Shown here one piece after another: positions 14,369 to 21,574 of a DNA stretch of 24,530 bases. This DNA comes from an uncultured Lachnospiraceae bacterium (GTDB lineage: Bacteria; Bacillota; Clostridia; Lachnospirales; Lachnospiraceae). Below the pieces are notes generated by a model that saw nothing but the letters and a program-made list of their open reading frames with translations, ran no database searches and was not told the DNA's origin. Made by a program: the position numbers and the translations under genes. Every line of letters begins with the position of its first letter. Position 1 is the first letter of the stretch. The stretch covers positions 1 to 24,530 of the forward strand of contig USGM01000042.1 in assembly GCA_900554205.1 (NCBI GenBank), given 5' to 3'.

Positions 14369-15358
14369 ATGGGAGTTTATGTGAAATGGGTGAAAAAGTG
14401 GTCCTATTTGATTTTGCTCATAGTGACCGGATTTTGCTATCTGACACTGATCGATAAATGGCAGGTCTATGCGGGCCCGCTCGGGCAGCTGAGAAGCAGC
14501 TATGGTGATGCCGATGTGCAGCAGAAGGCGGATCAGACACCGGAGGATGGAGCGGATATTGCGGCAGACGGAGATGCGGAGAGTGGAACGCAGGAAGGAG
14601 AGCAGACGCAGGGCGGGGAAGCCATGACAGGGAAAGAGGACGGGAGCAGCGCCGGTGAAGGGCAGCCAGACGGTACGTCGGACAACTCGGAGACGGGGCA
14701 GGAAGGACAGGGGGATGTCCCACCGGAGGATAACGGTGCGCCGGTGTATGTCACGGTGGAGGACGACTATTTTTCCGACGCCGTGTTCATCGGAGATTCC
14801 AGAACTGTGGGAATGTATGAATACGGTGGGCTGGAAGATATTTCGGCCTTCTATGCATCCACGGGTCTGACCGTATATAAGCTGTTTTCGGCGGAGATTG
14901 TCTCGCTGCCGGGGCAGAAGAAAAAAATTACGGTGGAGGAGGCGCTGCAGCAGAATTCCTTTGCCAAGATTTACCTCATGATCGGCATTAATGAGATGGG
15001 AACAGGAACGGTGGAGACCTTCACGGAGAAGTACAAAGAGGTCTTACAGCATCTTCAGGAGCTGCAGCCGGACGCGATTATCTATATTCAGGGCATCATG
15101 AAGGTGACGACCGAACGCTCGAATCAGGGCGATTACATTAACAACGAGGGAATTGATGCAAGAAACCTTGAACTGGAAAAGCTCGCGGACAACCGGAAGA
15201 TTTTTTATCTTGACGTCAACCCGCTGATCTGTGATGAGACGGGCGGCATGTTGCCGGACTATACCTTCGACGGTGTGCATCTGAAAGCGAAATATATAGA
15301 GATATGGAAGAACTTCCTCAAAGAGCACGCAGTGCTGAGCGAGGATGGAAATCATTGA
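14369..15358 (+). CDS. Membrane-anchored SGNH/GDSL-like protein, partner of the MBOAT acyltransferase
   Basis: This 329-residue protein has a short basic N-terminus, one membrane segment (about 11-29), an acidic Gly/Glu/Gln-rich linker (about 45-125) and an SGNH-hydrolase-like domain outside the membrane (about 130-320). Catalytic-type blocks are FIGDSRTVGM with S144, GINEMG (206-211, Glu in place of the usual Asn-Asp block) and DGVHL with D301 and H304. In AlgI/AlgJ- and PatA/PatB-like systems the SGNH partner completes acetyl transfer to the polymer, and this order of genes fits that role. The target polymer is unknown. ATG 14369 is in frame, but GTG at 14381 has the better site (GGGAG at 14371-14375), so the protein may be four residues shorter. 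A small hairpin, GTCCGG-CAGT-CCGGAC (14351-14366), sits between the two genes. Confidence 0.85.
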   Translation: MGVYVKWVKKWSYLILLIVTGFCYLTLIDKWQVYAGPLGQLRSSYGDADVQQKADQTPEDGADIAADGDAESGTQEGEQTQGGEAMTGKEDGSSAGEGQPDGTSDNSETGQEGQGDVPPEDNGAPVYVTVEDDYFSDAVFIGDSRTVGMYEYGGLEDISAFYASTGLTVYKLFSAEIVSLPGQKKKITVEEALQQNSFAKIYLMIGINEMGTGTVETFTEKYKEVLQHLQELQPDAIIYIQGIMKVTTERSNQGDYINNEGIDARNLELEKLADNRKIFYLDVNPLICDETGGMLPDYTFDGVHLKAKYIEIWKNFLKEHAVLSEDGNH

Positions 15359-15434
15359 CATTAGCTGTGCCGAGTTTGAAGGGAGGCAATTTTAGCGATT
15401 TTTTATTAGCTGATAAAAAAAGGACAATAAACTA

Positions 15435-15462
15435 TTGACATTTATTGAAAATAGTATATAAT
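15435..15462 (+). promoter_or_regulatory. Consensus promoter of the small secreted protein gene
   Basis: Perfect TTGACA (15435-15440) and TATAAT (15457-15462) boxes are separated by 16 bases in an AT-rich region. A start near 15469 gives a leader of about 70 bases before the ATG at 15539. No regulatory motif is evident around it. Confidence 0.85.
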
Positions 15463-15538
15463 AATTATTACATGAATGAGCATACGGATAGCTGGCATCT
15501 GAACGTGAATCATGAAAAAGTATAAGAGAGGTTACAAT

Positions 15539-15865
15539 ATGAAAAAAGGATGTAAGAAGATAATTGCAATGATGAGTGTCGTTACAATGCTGTTTGCGTA
15601 CTCCTTAACGGCGGATGCGGCTTGTGTGACATGTGTAGCGAAAGATAATACACCACAAAATTGGCAGTATGTCGGGACAGTTAATTCAACGCATGGTACT
15701 TTCCACCCTTATCCCAAGGTGATTACAGCAGCAGGAGAAGTGCTTGAATGGGGAACTTGCGAGACGGTTATCTATACGGATAAATATGTTTTGCCATGCA
15801 GGAACTGTTCACGCCCTGTAGATACCAAGTATGTGACTCGAGAAGTACATACAGTTGGACATTAG
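15539..15865 (+). CDS. Small secreted Cys-containing protein, function unknown
   Basis: This 108-residue precursor has a clear signal peptide: a Lys-rich start (MKKGCKK), a hydrophobic core (IIAMMSVVTMLFAYSL) and a probable cleavage after TADA. The mature part of about 80 residues has Cys pairs near both ends, CVTC at its start and CRNC near the end, plus a single Cys in GTCETV. It also has several His and Tyr residues and ends in EVHTVGH. Disulfides or a bound metal are possible. I recognise no family. ATG 15539 is chosen because AGAGAGG ends seven bases earlier; an in-frame ATG at 15512 lacks a ribosome site. The gene has its own consensus promoter and a terminator after it, is more AT-rich than its neighbours, and may be a recent arrival. 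The lipoprotein gene downstream may be served by read-through. Confidence 0.75.
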   Translation: MKKGCKKIIAMMSVVTMLFAYSLTADAACVTCVAKDNTPQNWQYVGTVNSTHGTFHPYPKVITAAGEVLEWGTCETVIYTDKYVLPCRNCSRPVDTKYVTREVHTVGH

Positions 15866-15867
15866 AG

Positions 15868-15891
15868 ATTAAGACGATAATTAAGACGATA
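15868..15891 (+). repeat. Perfect tandem duplication of a 12-base unit
   Basis: ATTAAGACGATA occurs twice without a gap (15868-15879 and 15880-15891), two bases after the stop codon of the small secreted protein gene and before its terminator hairpin. It could be a slippage product or a pair of binding sites for regulating the lipoprotein gene downstream. Confidence 0.85.
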
Positions 15892-15911
15892 TATGAAGCA
15901 GTATTGAGAGG

Positions 15912-15944
15912 TAGAATGCATCTTATATAGGTGCATTCTATTTT
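15912..15944 (+). terminator. Intrinsic terminator or attenuator before the first lipoprotein gene
   Basis: An 11-bp stem (15912-15922 with 15930-15940, one wobble) has the loop TTATATA and is followed by TTTT. It ends only 23 bases before the lipoprotein ATG. I see no convincing promoter between hairpin and gene, so it may attenuate transcription coming from the small secreted protein promoter. Confidence 0.75.
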
Positions 15945-15966
15945 GCTCATAACAAGGGGGAAGTGT

Positions 15967-18096
15967 ATGAAAAGACTAGGGATGGCAATTTTGGGTATTC
16001 TGCTCTGTGCCCAGCTTGGCGGATGCGGCAAACCGGCACAACAGACGGAGACAGTGTCCGGGTATGTCATTACGGAGATTGAGCTGCCTGACCCGAATGA
16101 AGATATCCCGGAGGAAGAGGAGTGGATCAGGGAGACGCAATATACGACAGTGGAAGGCACAATTATCCGCATCAGCGTTATTCAGGATCAGAATTATGTT
16201 AAGGGGACAAGGTATATTCAGACCCTGTCGGCTCCGTATGAGAAGTGGAAGACCTATGAGATAGAACATGGGATTGAGATAGAAGGACAGCCTTATGCGG
16301 TCGTGAACCAGATTGCTTCAGCACAGGGAGACATACTGTTGCTGTTGGGCTCGGAGACTAAATTCCTGTACGCAAAGTGGAAGGATGGCTGTGTAGTAAG
16401 CTATCGGGAGATTCCGATGATATGGGAGGCATCGAATCTGAATTGGGCGCAGGATGACAAAGGAAATTCGTATTTTTATTCCGGGACTACATTATACGTT
16501 TACAATGAAGCGTTTGAAGCTATGCCGCAGTATCAGTCACAGACAGGGATTGAAGAACTGGTACAGTCTGCATCCGGTAAAAACGGAATGTGGATTGCCG
16601 ATCCCTTAGGCGTAAACATGCCGAGAGGCTATCGGATGCAGGATTGGTCGGAGATAATTGCGGGCAAGGAAATGAGTTCCGGAAAGTTGCGGTATGGGAA
16701 GTTTGCCATTGACGATAATGACGGAATCTATTTTGCCAATCGGGAAGGACTATACAGATTTAAGAACACTCTGGAGGCAATGGCTGTATTTTTAGAGCAG
16801 AATATATGGGCAGATGAAATTAACGATTTGCAGTGTGCGGCGGACAATACTTTTTACCTGTTGGCAGCAGATGGGGGCAAGAGAAAGCTGTTGATTGCGA
16901 AAGAGGGGGAAGTGGAGACAGATAAAAGGCAGGAGATTGTGATTGCCGGAAGCGCGACCCCTTTCACGGACAGGGTAATTCTGGATTTTAATAAGACGAA
17001 CAAGGAATATTATGTGACTATGATTCCGTGGGATTCCGAGGAAGGTGCTACATACAATGATTTTGCCAATCGGATTCAATTGGAGGTTACTACCGGCGGT
17101 GGACCGGATCTGATCGAGGAAGAGATGATCAGGCTGAACAGCTTTGCGAAGAACGGGTATTTGATGCCGCTTACGGAGTTTTTGAACGGAAGGCAGGAAG
17201 AATTTGTCGATGGCGTGTTGGAGTCCGGCAAGGTCGGGGAAGAATATTACATGGTGCCATATGCGTTTGATTTGTATACAATGATGGCATTAAACGAAGT
17301 GGTGGGTGATAGACAGACATGGACGCTGCCTGAGCTTTGGCAGATTGCCGAGGAGAAAGAGGCGGAGATTTTTTTCATGGGTGCGAGAGCATGGGATATT
17401 ATTTATTCCTGCGTTGCCATGGACGAGGAATCGAACAGATTTGTGGACTGGGAGCAAGGGATTTCTCACCTCGGAGAAGAGGAATTCATAGAACTGCTTA
17501 AGCTTTCAAAGCAATATGCAGACAGTCAGCGGGATTGGACTTCGGATCATGAGCTGGCGGATATGAAGGAAAGGCGGATTCTCAGCAAGCGGATATACGG
17601 ATTCAATGGTATAGATTTGTATGCCGGGGACGTGAATGAGTTTGGCGATCAGTGTACCTTTATAGGATTTCCGGTGGAAAACGGAAGAGGAACCATGATT
17701 GGCGGAAGGGGCTTTGTGATGAATGCATCCTCGAAGTGTCAGGAAGGCGCAATACAATTTTTAAACTACCTCACCTCATGGGAGGTGCAAGACTCCATGC
17801 GGAAATACACCAGTGCTTTTCCGGCGAACAAAAAGGCGCTGGAGGGGCGTCTGCAGGAGATGAAAAAGAATTCGGAAGACAAAAACGCATCAATATATGA
17901 TCGCCTGACGGAGGAACAGATAGAAGTATTCTGGAATCTGCTGGAGAACAGCAGACCGCTAGGCAAGCAATATGCGGATATTATCAATATTTTATATGAG
18001 GAGACGGATGTTTACTACAATGATGCCAGATCAGCCGAGGACACGGCAAAAATCATAGATAACAGAGTCCAGCTATATCTGGACGAGAATAGCTGA
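15967..18096 (+). CDS. Large lipoprotein: N-terminal propeller-like region plus extracellular solute-binding domain
   Basis: This 709-residue protein starts with a lipoprotein signal (MKRLGMAILGILLCAQLGGC, lipid-modified Cys at 20). Residues about 55-315 consist of short repeats with alternating hydrophobic and aromatic residues (for example DNDGIYFANREGLYRF), reminiscent of a beta-propeller. Residues about 320-709 look like an extracellular solute-binding protein of the sugar-binding type: RQEIVIAGSA, VILDFNKTN, TGGGPDLIEEE, then late GGRGFVMNASS. It should sit on the outer face of the membrane and bind a ligand, possibly a sugar. No ABC permease or ATPase gene is nearby, so a sensing role or a distant transporter is possible. 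ATG 15967 follows a strong AGGGGGAAG site; an upstream in-frame ATG at 15931 lies in the terminator loop-stem. A similar protein is encoded at 19037. Confidence 0.85.
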   Translation: MKRLGMAILGILLCAQLGGCGKPAQQTETVSGYVITEIELPDPNEDIPEEEEWIRETQYTTVEGTIIRISVIQDQNYVKGTRYIQTLSAPYEKWKTYEIEHGIEIEGQPYAVVNQIASAQGDILLLLGSETKFLYAKWKDGCVVSYREIPMIWEASNLNWAQDDKGNSYFYSGTTLYVYNEAFEAMPQYQSQTGIEELVQSASGKNGMWIADPLGVNMPRGYRMQDWSEIIAGKEMSSGKLRYGKFAIDDNDGIYFANREGLYRFKNTLEAMAVFLEQNIWADEINDLQCAADNTFYLLAADGGKRKLLIAKEGEVETDKRQEIVIAGSATPFTDRVILDFNKTNKEYYVTMIPWDSEEGATYNDFANRIQLEVTTGGGPDLIEEEMIRLNSFAKNGYLMPLTEFLNGRQEEFVDGVLESGKVGEEYYMVPYAFDLYTMMALNEVVGDRQTWTLPELWQIAEEKEAEIFFMGARAWDIIYSCVAMDEESNRFVDWEQGISHLGEEEFIELLKLSKQYADSQRDWTSDHELADMKERRILSKRIYGFNGIDLYAGDVNEFGDQCTFIGFPVENGRGTMIGGRGFVMNASSKCQEGAIQFLNYLTSWEVQDSMRKYTSAFPANKKALEGRLQEMKKNSEDKNASIYDRLTEEQIEVFWNLLENSRPLGKQYADIINILYEETDVYYNDARSAEDTAKIIDNRVQLYLDENS

Positions 18097-18115
18097 TTGT
18101 TGATTTTCTACATTT

Positions 18116-18183
18116 GCAGAGCCTTATTCCAGCCCCACCTTGAAATAGGTGTAGCCGCTGTGAACGGGCTCTGTTTTCTTTTT
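18116..18183 (+). terminator. Possible long-loop terminator for the first lipoprotein gene
   Basis: GCAGAGCC (18116-18123) can pair with GGCTCTGT (18167-18174), followed by a run of T with one C to 18183. The 43-base loop holds a small hairpin (CACCT/AGGTG). It lies inside the 3' end of the convergent XRE gene, which limits what can be concluded. Confidence 0.35.
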
Positions 18184-18804
18184 CGCATCATCTACATTAT
18201 CGTAGGCATATATCCAAAGGTAATGAATTTCAGTGTCTGAATTTTCTTTCCACCAGTCTTCGGCATATCGGTAGAACTCGTCCTGCCAGATTGCGTCGGT
18301 GATTTTTTCAGGATGTTCTGCCACAAGATAAATTTCGTGAACCTCCTGAAAGGCTTTGCTGTCATAGGTGGATTCGGAGGCATAGACCCAGTACGCGGAG
18401 GGCTCGGCGGCATCCGCAGGGGAAAAGAAAACCTCCCGTATGAGGAAGAAGGCATTCAGTCCGAGGACAAGAGCGAGCAGCAGGCTTAAGAGCCTCACGG
18501 CGAGATGGTTTTTCCGGGCAGCCGTGGCAGCGGCATCGGAGGAGACTGTCCGCTCCTCGACGGAGGTAAGCGTTCCGGCTTCCAATGCGGTCATGGTCTG
18601 CTCGGGGTGGTAGAGGTCGTCATAGGAGAGACCGAAGAGCTTTTTGAGCTCAGCGAAGATCGGGATGTCGGGGAAGTTTTTTCCGGTTTCCCATTTGCTG
18701 ACGGCAGAGACGGAGACGTTGAGGGCATCCGCAAGGTCTGACTGTGTCATATTGTCCCGCTGGCGCAGCTTTGTAAGTAATTTTCCGAATGCAAATTTAT
18801 CCAT
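18124..18804 (-). CDS. Membrane-anchored XRE-family regulator with an outer domain
   Basis: This 226-residue protein starts with an XRE/Cro helix-turn-helix (about 8-62: TKLRQRDNMTQSDLADALNV, SVSAVSKWETGKNFPD), then a linker with many Ala and Thr, one membrane segment (about 102-123) and a domain of about 100 residues on the other side (Tyr, Trp and acidic residues: EIYLVAEHPEKI, YRYAEDWWKEN). This suggests a one-component regulator that reads a signal outside the membrane. The outer domain is not recognised. The start is set by GGAGG five bases before the ATG on the minus strand. The gene lies between the two large lipoprotein genes, convergent with the first and divergent from the second, so it may control either one. 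Its promoter carries phased direct repeats, suggesting autoregulation. Confidence 0.88.
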   Translation of the reverse strand: MDKFAFGKLLTKLRQRDNMTQSDLADALNVSVSAVSKWETGKNFPDIPIFAELKKLFGLSYDDLYHPEQTMTALEAGTLTSVEERTVSSDAAATAARKNHLAVRLLSLLLALVLGLNAFFLIREVFFSPADAAEPSAYWVYASESTYDSKAFQEVHEIYLVAEHPEKITDAIWQDEFYRYAEDWWKENSDTEIHYLWIYAYDNVDDAKKKTEPVHSGYTYFKVGLE

Positions 18805-18840
18805 CTCTTCCTCCGGTAAAATTGGTAGATTTTTACGTTT

Positions 18841-18883
18841 ATTATAGATTAGAGCAAAAGTAAAATCAAGTGGAGCAAAAGTA
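18841..18883 (-). promoter_or_regulatory. XRE gene promoter with two direct repeats, 21 bp apart
   Basis: On the minus strand TTGATT (18869-18864), a 17-base spacer and a perfect TATAAT (18846-18841) form the promoter. The 11-base word GAGCAAAAGTA (plus strand) occurs at 18852-18862, within the spacer, and again at 18873-18883, just upstream of the -35 box. The start-to-start distance is 21 bp, two helical turns, as for a protein binding the same face of DNA. The XRE protein itself is the obvious candidate. Confidence 0.65.
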
Positions 18884-19036
18884 GAATTGCCTTTTCCTAC
18901 GCGTCTCTTGTGTCTACCGGGTGTGGTCTGGTATGTTTGCGGTGTGAGGAGCGAGCGATCAGGATTCTGTGCAGCTGTTGGATGGAATTGGTGGGGCGCA
19001 AACGTTTATGAATTTGGAATAGGAAAGGGGATAAGA

Positions 19037-21322
19037 ATGAAAAGGTTTGTGAAGGAAGTGATAGGCGGAGTGGCGCTGGTGTTACTGCTTGGCGGATGCG
19101 GTATGCAGGGGAGCGGAGGGCAGCAGCTGCAGGAGCAGGGGACGGACAGACAGGAATCGGAGGAGGGTGCGGAGACGGTGTCGGTTACGGACATCCGCAC
19201 GCTGCAGGAGCTCGCGCAGAGGGACAACTCGCTGGACGCGTATTCGGCAGTGCAGCATGCGATTCTGCCGTCGGAGCGCCCGAAGGCAGAGCTGGCGGGT
19301 GAATTCCCGTATGTGGCGCTGGGAGAGAACAGCGCAGCCTGTTATGTGAAGTATGTTCCGATGAATCCGGAGGAGGAACGGAAGGAATTCGCCATGGTGA
19401 CGACAGGGGGCGATGAGAATATGATTGATCTGACAGAGGATCGATTCTACGCCGGTATGGGGACAGCGCTTGGGAAGGACAGCTATTTTCTCTATGGCAG
19501 AAGCGGGGAGGTGTACTCCATCTTTGAGGTGGATGGCGGAATGAATCTCCTTCAGGAGATTCAGCTGGATTTTGTGGGCAGAGGTGAGAAGGAGTTTGAA
19601 TATATTGCGCAGCTTGTGGCGGATACGGATGGGAGACTGCATGCCATTATCGAGAAAGCAAAACTGGCGGATGAGGGATGGTATGTAACGGAAGAGGAAT
19701 ATCGCTACTGTGTAATCTCCGCGGAGGGAGAGCTGCTGGCGGAATATGTGACAGCTGACACGGTATCCAATCTGGTTCCACTGTATGACGGGCGGGTTGC
19801 GCTGGCGACGAAGCAGACAAACCAGGGGAGACTTCTCCTGCAGTGCATGGATGTCGGGGCGAACAGGCTGACAACCGTTCTTGACTGTGAGAGGGAGCTT
19901 GCAAAGTTCAATTATTATTACACACTGATGGATGAAAATACGCTGGTCTATGCGAATGCGATGGGAATCTACCGGAGAAGTCTGTCAGGGGGTGAGCCGG
20001 AGCTTTTGTATCTGTGGATGAATCACGGGGTGACGTTGTCCTCGGTTATGATGATGCAGGCGGGGGAGAACAGGATCAGTCTGGTCTACCGCTGTGAAAA
20101 GGGGCTGGGCTATCTGTGCATTGAACCGACAACGGAGGAGGTTGAATTAAAGGAGATCACGATTGTCGTTCCCTCCTATAAATCGGACATCTACCGGCTG
20201 GCGGTTGTGGAGTTTAACAGGCGGTATCCGGCATGCCATATAAATATGAAGAGTTATAATGACAATACTACGGATGCGCTGCTGACAGAGCTGAATGCGG
20301 GGAAGGGTCCTGTGCTGATCGACGCGCTGGTGACGGGCTTCTCGGATAAGGAGGCGCTGTGGGAGCCGGTAGAGGAGGTACTGCAGCAGCTGGGGGTCAT
20401 GGATAACCTTGTGGATAAGGCGATGGATCAGGGGAGGATCAACGGCACGCTTTACGGCGTTGTCATGGATTTTTATCTTGAGACCGTGGTGACGGCGGAC
20501 AAGGAGCTGACAGATTGGGATTATGACCGGTTTTTGCAGCTGGTGTCAGAAAGAAAGAACCTGAAGGCGGTCATGAACAGCTGTGCAACGCAGGACGGCT
20601 GGTATTTTATAGTGGAATTTTTCATACAGAGCATGGAAGACAATTATTTTCTGGATGCGGAGACAGCGGCAACAAACTTTGACAGTGAGGAGTTCCGGAC
20701 AATCCTGCACCTTGCAAGGGATTATTGTGAAAGGAAGGACTTTGTGAACGCGGTGGAGGGACTGGAGGATGGACAGGTATTCTGCAATGTGATTACGATT
20801 ACGCAGCCGGAGCAGCTTGCACTGTACCGTTTTGCTTACGGAGACCGCGTGAATTATATCGGCTTTCCGTCGAAAAACGGTGCAAGACCTGTCATCAGAG
20901 GCGGAGATCCGATGGTGATGCGTAAGAATGCGACAAAGGAGGAGAAGGAGCTCGCCTATGCATTTCTGGAAATTCTTTTGTCGGAGGAGATACTGTCGAA
21001 GGCGACCGATGACTTGAATTATAAGCTCAGTGTCAGAAAGGATGTGCTGGCGGAGCAGCTCGCCGGTGTGGGCGAATGGGATATGCCATATGCGACAGGG
21101 TTTGAACCGATTTCCCTCGAGGGGGCGGTCGACCACGGGAAGGATGCGGAGCTGCTGTATGGGCTGTTGGAGAAGGCGGAGCCGAGGACGGGCTTCCCGC
21201 GGGAGCTGAGCAGACTGATCCTGGAGGAGGTGCAGAGTTACTTAGATGGTACGGTCACGGAGGACATTGTCATACAAAATCTGACAAATCGCGTAGGTCT
21301 GTATCTTGAGGAGCGGAAATAG
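19037..21322 (+). CDS. Large lipoprotein, same architecture as the one at 15967
   Basis: This 761-residue protein has a lipoprotein signal (MKRFVKEVIGGVALVLLLGG then Cys21), a Gln/Glu/Gly-rich spacer (22-48), a propeller-like region (about 85-365, with repeats such as DSYFLYGRSGEVYSIFEVDGG) and a solute-binding domain (about 370-761: KEITIVVPSYKSD, VVEFNRRYP, ELNAGKGPVLIDA, late GGDPMVMRKNATKEE). It ends in NLTNRVGLYLEE, much like NRVQLYLDE in the first lipoprotein; elsewhere the two are clearly diverged. It should be anchored outside the cell and bind a solute; no transporter genes are adjacent. ATG 19037 with AGGAAAGGGG at 19021-19030 is the start; the frame is open upstream for 50 codons without a signal sequence. 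The upstream gap has an AAACGTTT palindrome (19000-19007) but no clear promoter. Confidence 0.85.
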   Translation: MKRFVKEVIGGVALVLLLGGCGMQGSGGQQLQEQGTDRQESEEGAETVSVTDIRTLQELAQRDNSLDAYSAVQHAILPSERPKAELAGEFPYVALGENSAACYVKYVPMNPEEERKEFAMVTTGGDENMIDLTEDRFYAGMGTALGKDSYFLYGRSGEVYSIFEVDGGMNLLQEIQLDFVGRGEKEFEYIAQLVADTDGRLHAIIEKAKLADEGWYVTEEEYRYCVISAEGELLAEYVTADTVSNLVPLYDGRVALATKQTNQGRLLLQCMDVGANRLTTVLDCERELAKFNYYYTLMDENTLVYANAMGIYRRSLSGGEPELLYLWMNHGVTLSSVMMMQAGENRISLVYRCEKGLGYLCIEPTTEEVELKEITIVVPSYKSDIYRLAVVEFNRRYPACHINMKSYNDNTTDALLTELNAGKGPVLIDALVTGFSDKEALWEPVEEVLQQLGVMDNLVDKAMDQGRINGTLYGVVMDFYLETVVTADKELTDWDYDRFLQLVSERKNLKAVMNSCATQDGWYFIVEFFIQSMEDNYFLDAETAATNFDSEEFRTILHLARDYCERKDFVNAVEGLEDGQVFCNVITITQPEQLALYRFAYGDRVNYIGFPSKNGARPVIRGGDPMVMRKNATKEEKELAYAFLEILLSEEILSKATDDLNYKLSVRKDVLAEQLAGVGEWDMPYATGFEPISLEGAVDHGKDAELLYGLLEKAEPRTGFPRELSRLILEEVQSYLDGTVTEDIVIQNLTNRVGLYLEERK

Positions 21323-21324
21323 AG

Positions 21325-21555
21325 TATAATGGATAGATGATTGCGAAAGTGATGTTGCCGCAAGTGACGTTGCACAGAATGCACAGACCACCGCAGGCAC
21401 GCTTGCGCTACCTTCCGCTCGCAACGGCACATAAGATGCCAGAGTACGGCATCTAAGTGCCGGCGGCTCCAGAGTGCACTGCTTGTGGTCAGGTGCATCC
21501 TGTACAACTGTTATGTGAAATGATGGGGTTCGCAGTTAGCTAAATATAATGGATA
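21325..21555. mobile_element. Large imperfect palindrome flanked by 11-bp direct repeats (MITE-like candidate)
   Basis: The 252-base gap after the second lipoprotein gene is filled by a highly structured block. TATAATGGATA occurs at 21325-21335 and 21545-21555. Between them, 21369-21400 pairs with 21474-21508 as a long imperfect stem (for example GTTGCACAGAATGCAC against GTGCATCCTGTACAAC, then GACCAC/GTGGTC). An inner hairpin has GGCAC/GTGCC and GATGCC/GGCATC (21426-21461). TGCGAA near the left end and TTCGCA near the right end extend the symmetry outwards. Deleting the block with one repeat copy would leave a gap of about 30 bases between the genes. No transposase is encoded. A structured RNA is the main alternative. 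Confidence 0.5.
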
Positions 21556-21574
21556 CAAAAAGGATGGACGAAAA

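Noticed and set aside
15399..15420. AT-rich near-palindrome (six T, AT, then AT, six A) after the SGNH gene
   Set aside because: It looks like a terminator at first sight, but the T-run is in the left arm and no T-tract follows the hairpin on the plus strand; the stem is also nearly all A-T.
19000..19007. AAACGTTT palindrome as a CcpA (cre) site before the second lipoprotein gene
   Set aside because: Only the central core fits; the flanking positions of the cre consensus do not match.
18887..19036. 50-codon N-terminal extension of the second lipoprotein
   Set aside because: A lipoprotein signal must be N-terminal; it begins at ATG 19037 behind a strong ribosome site.
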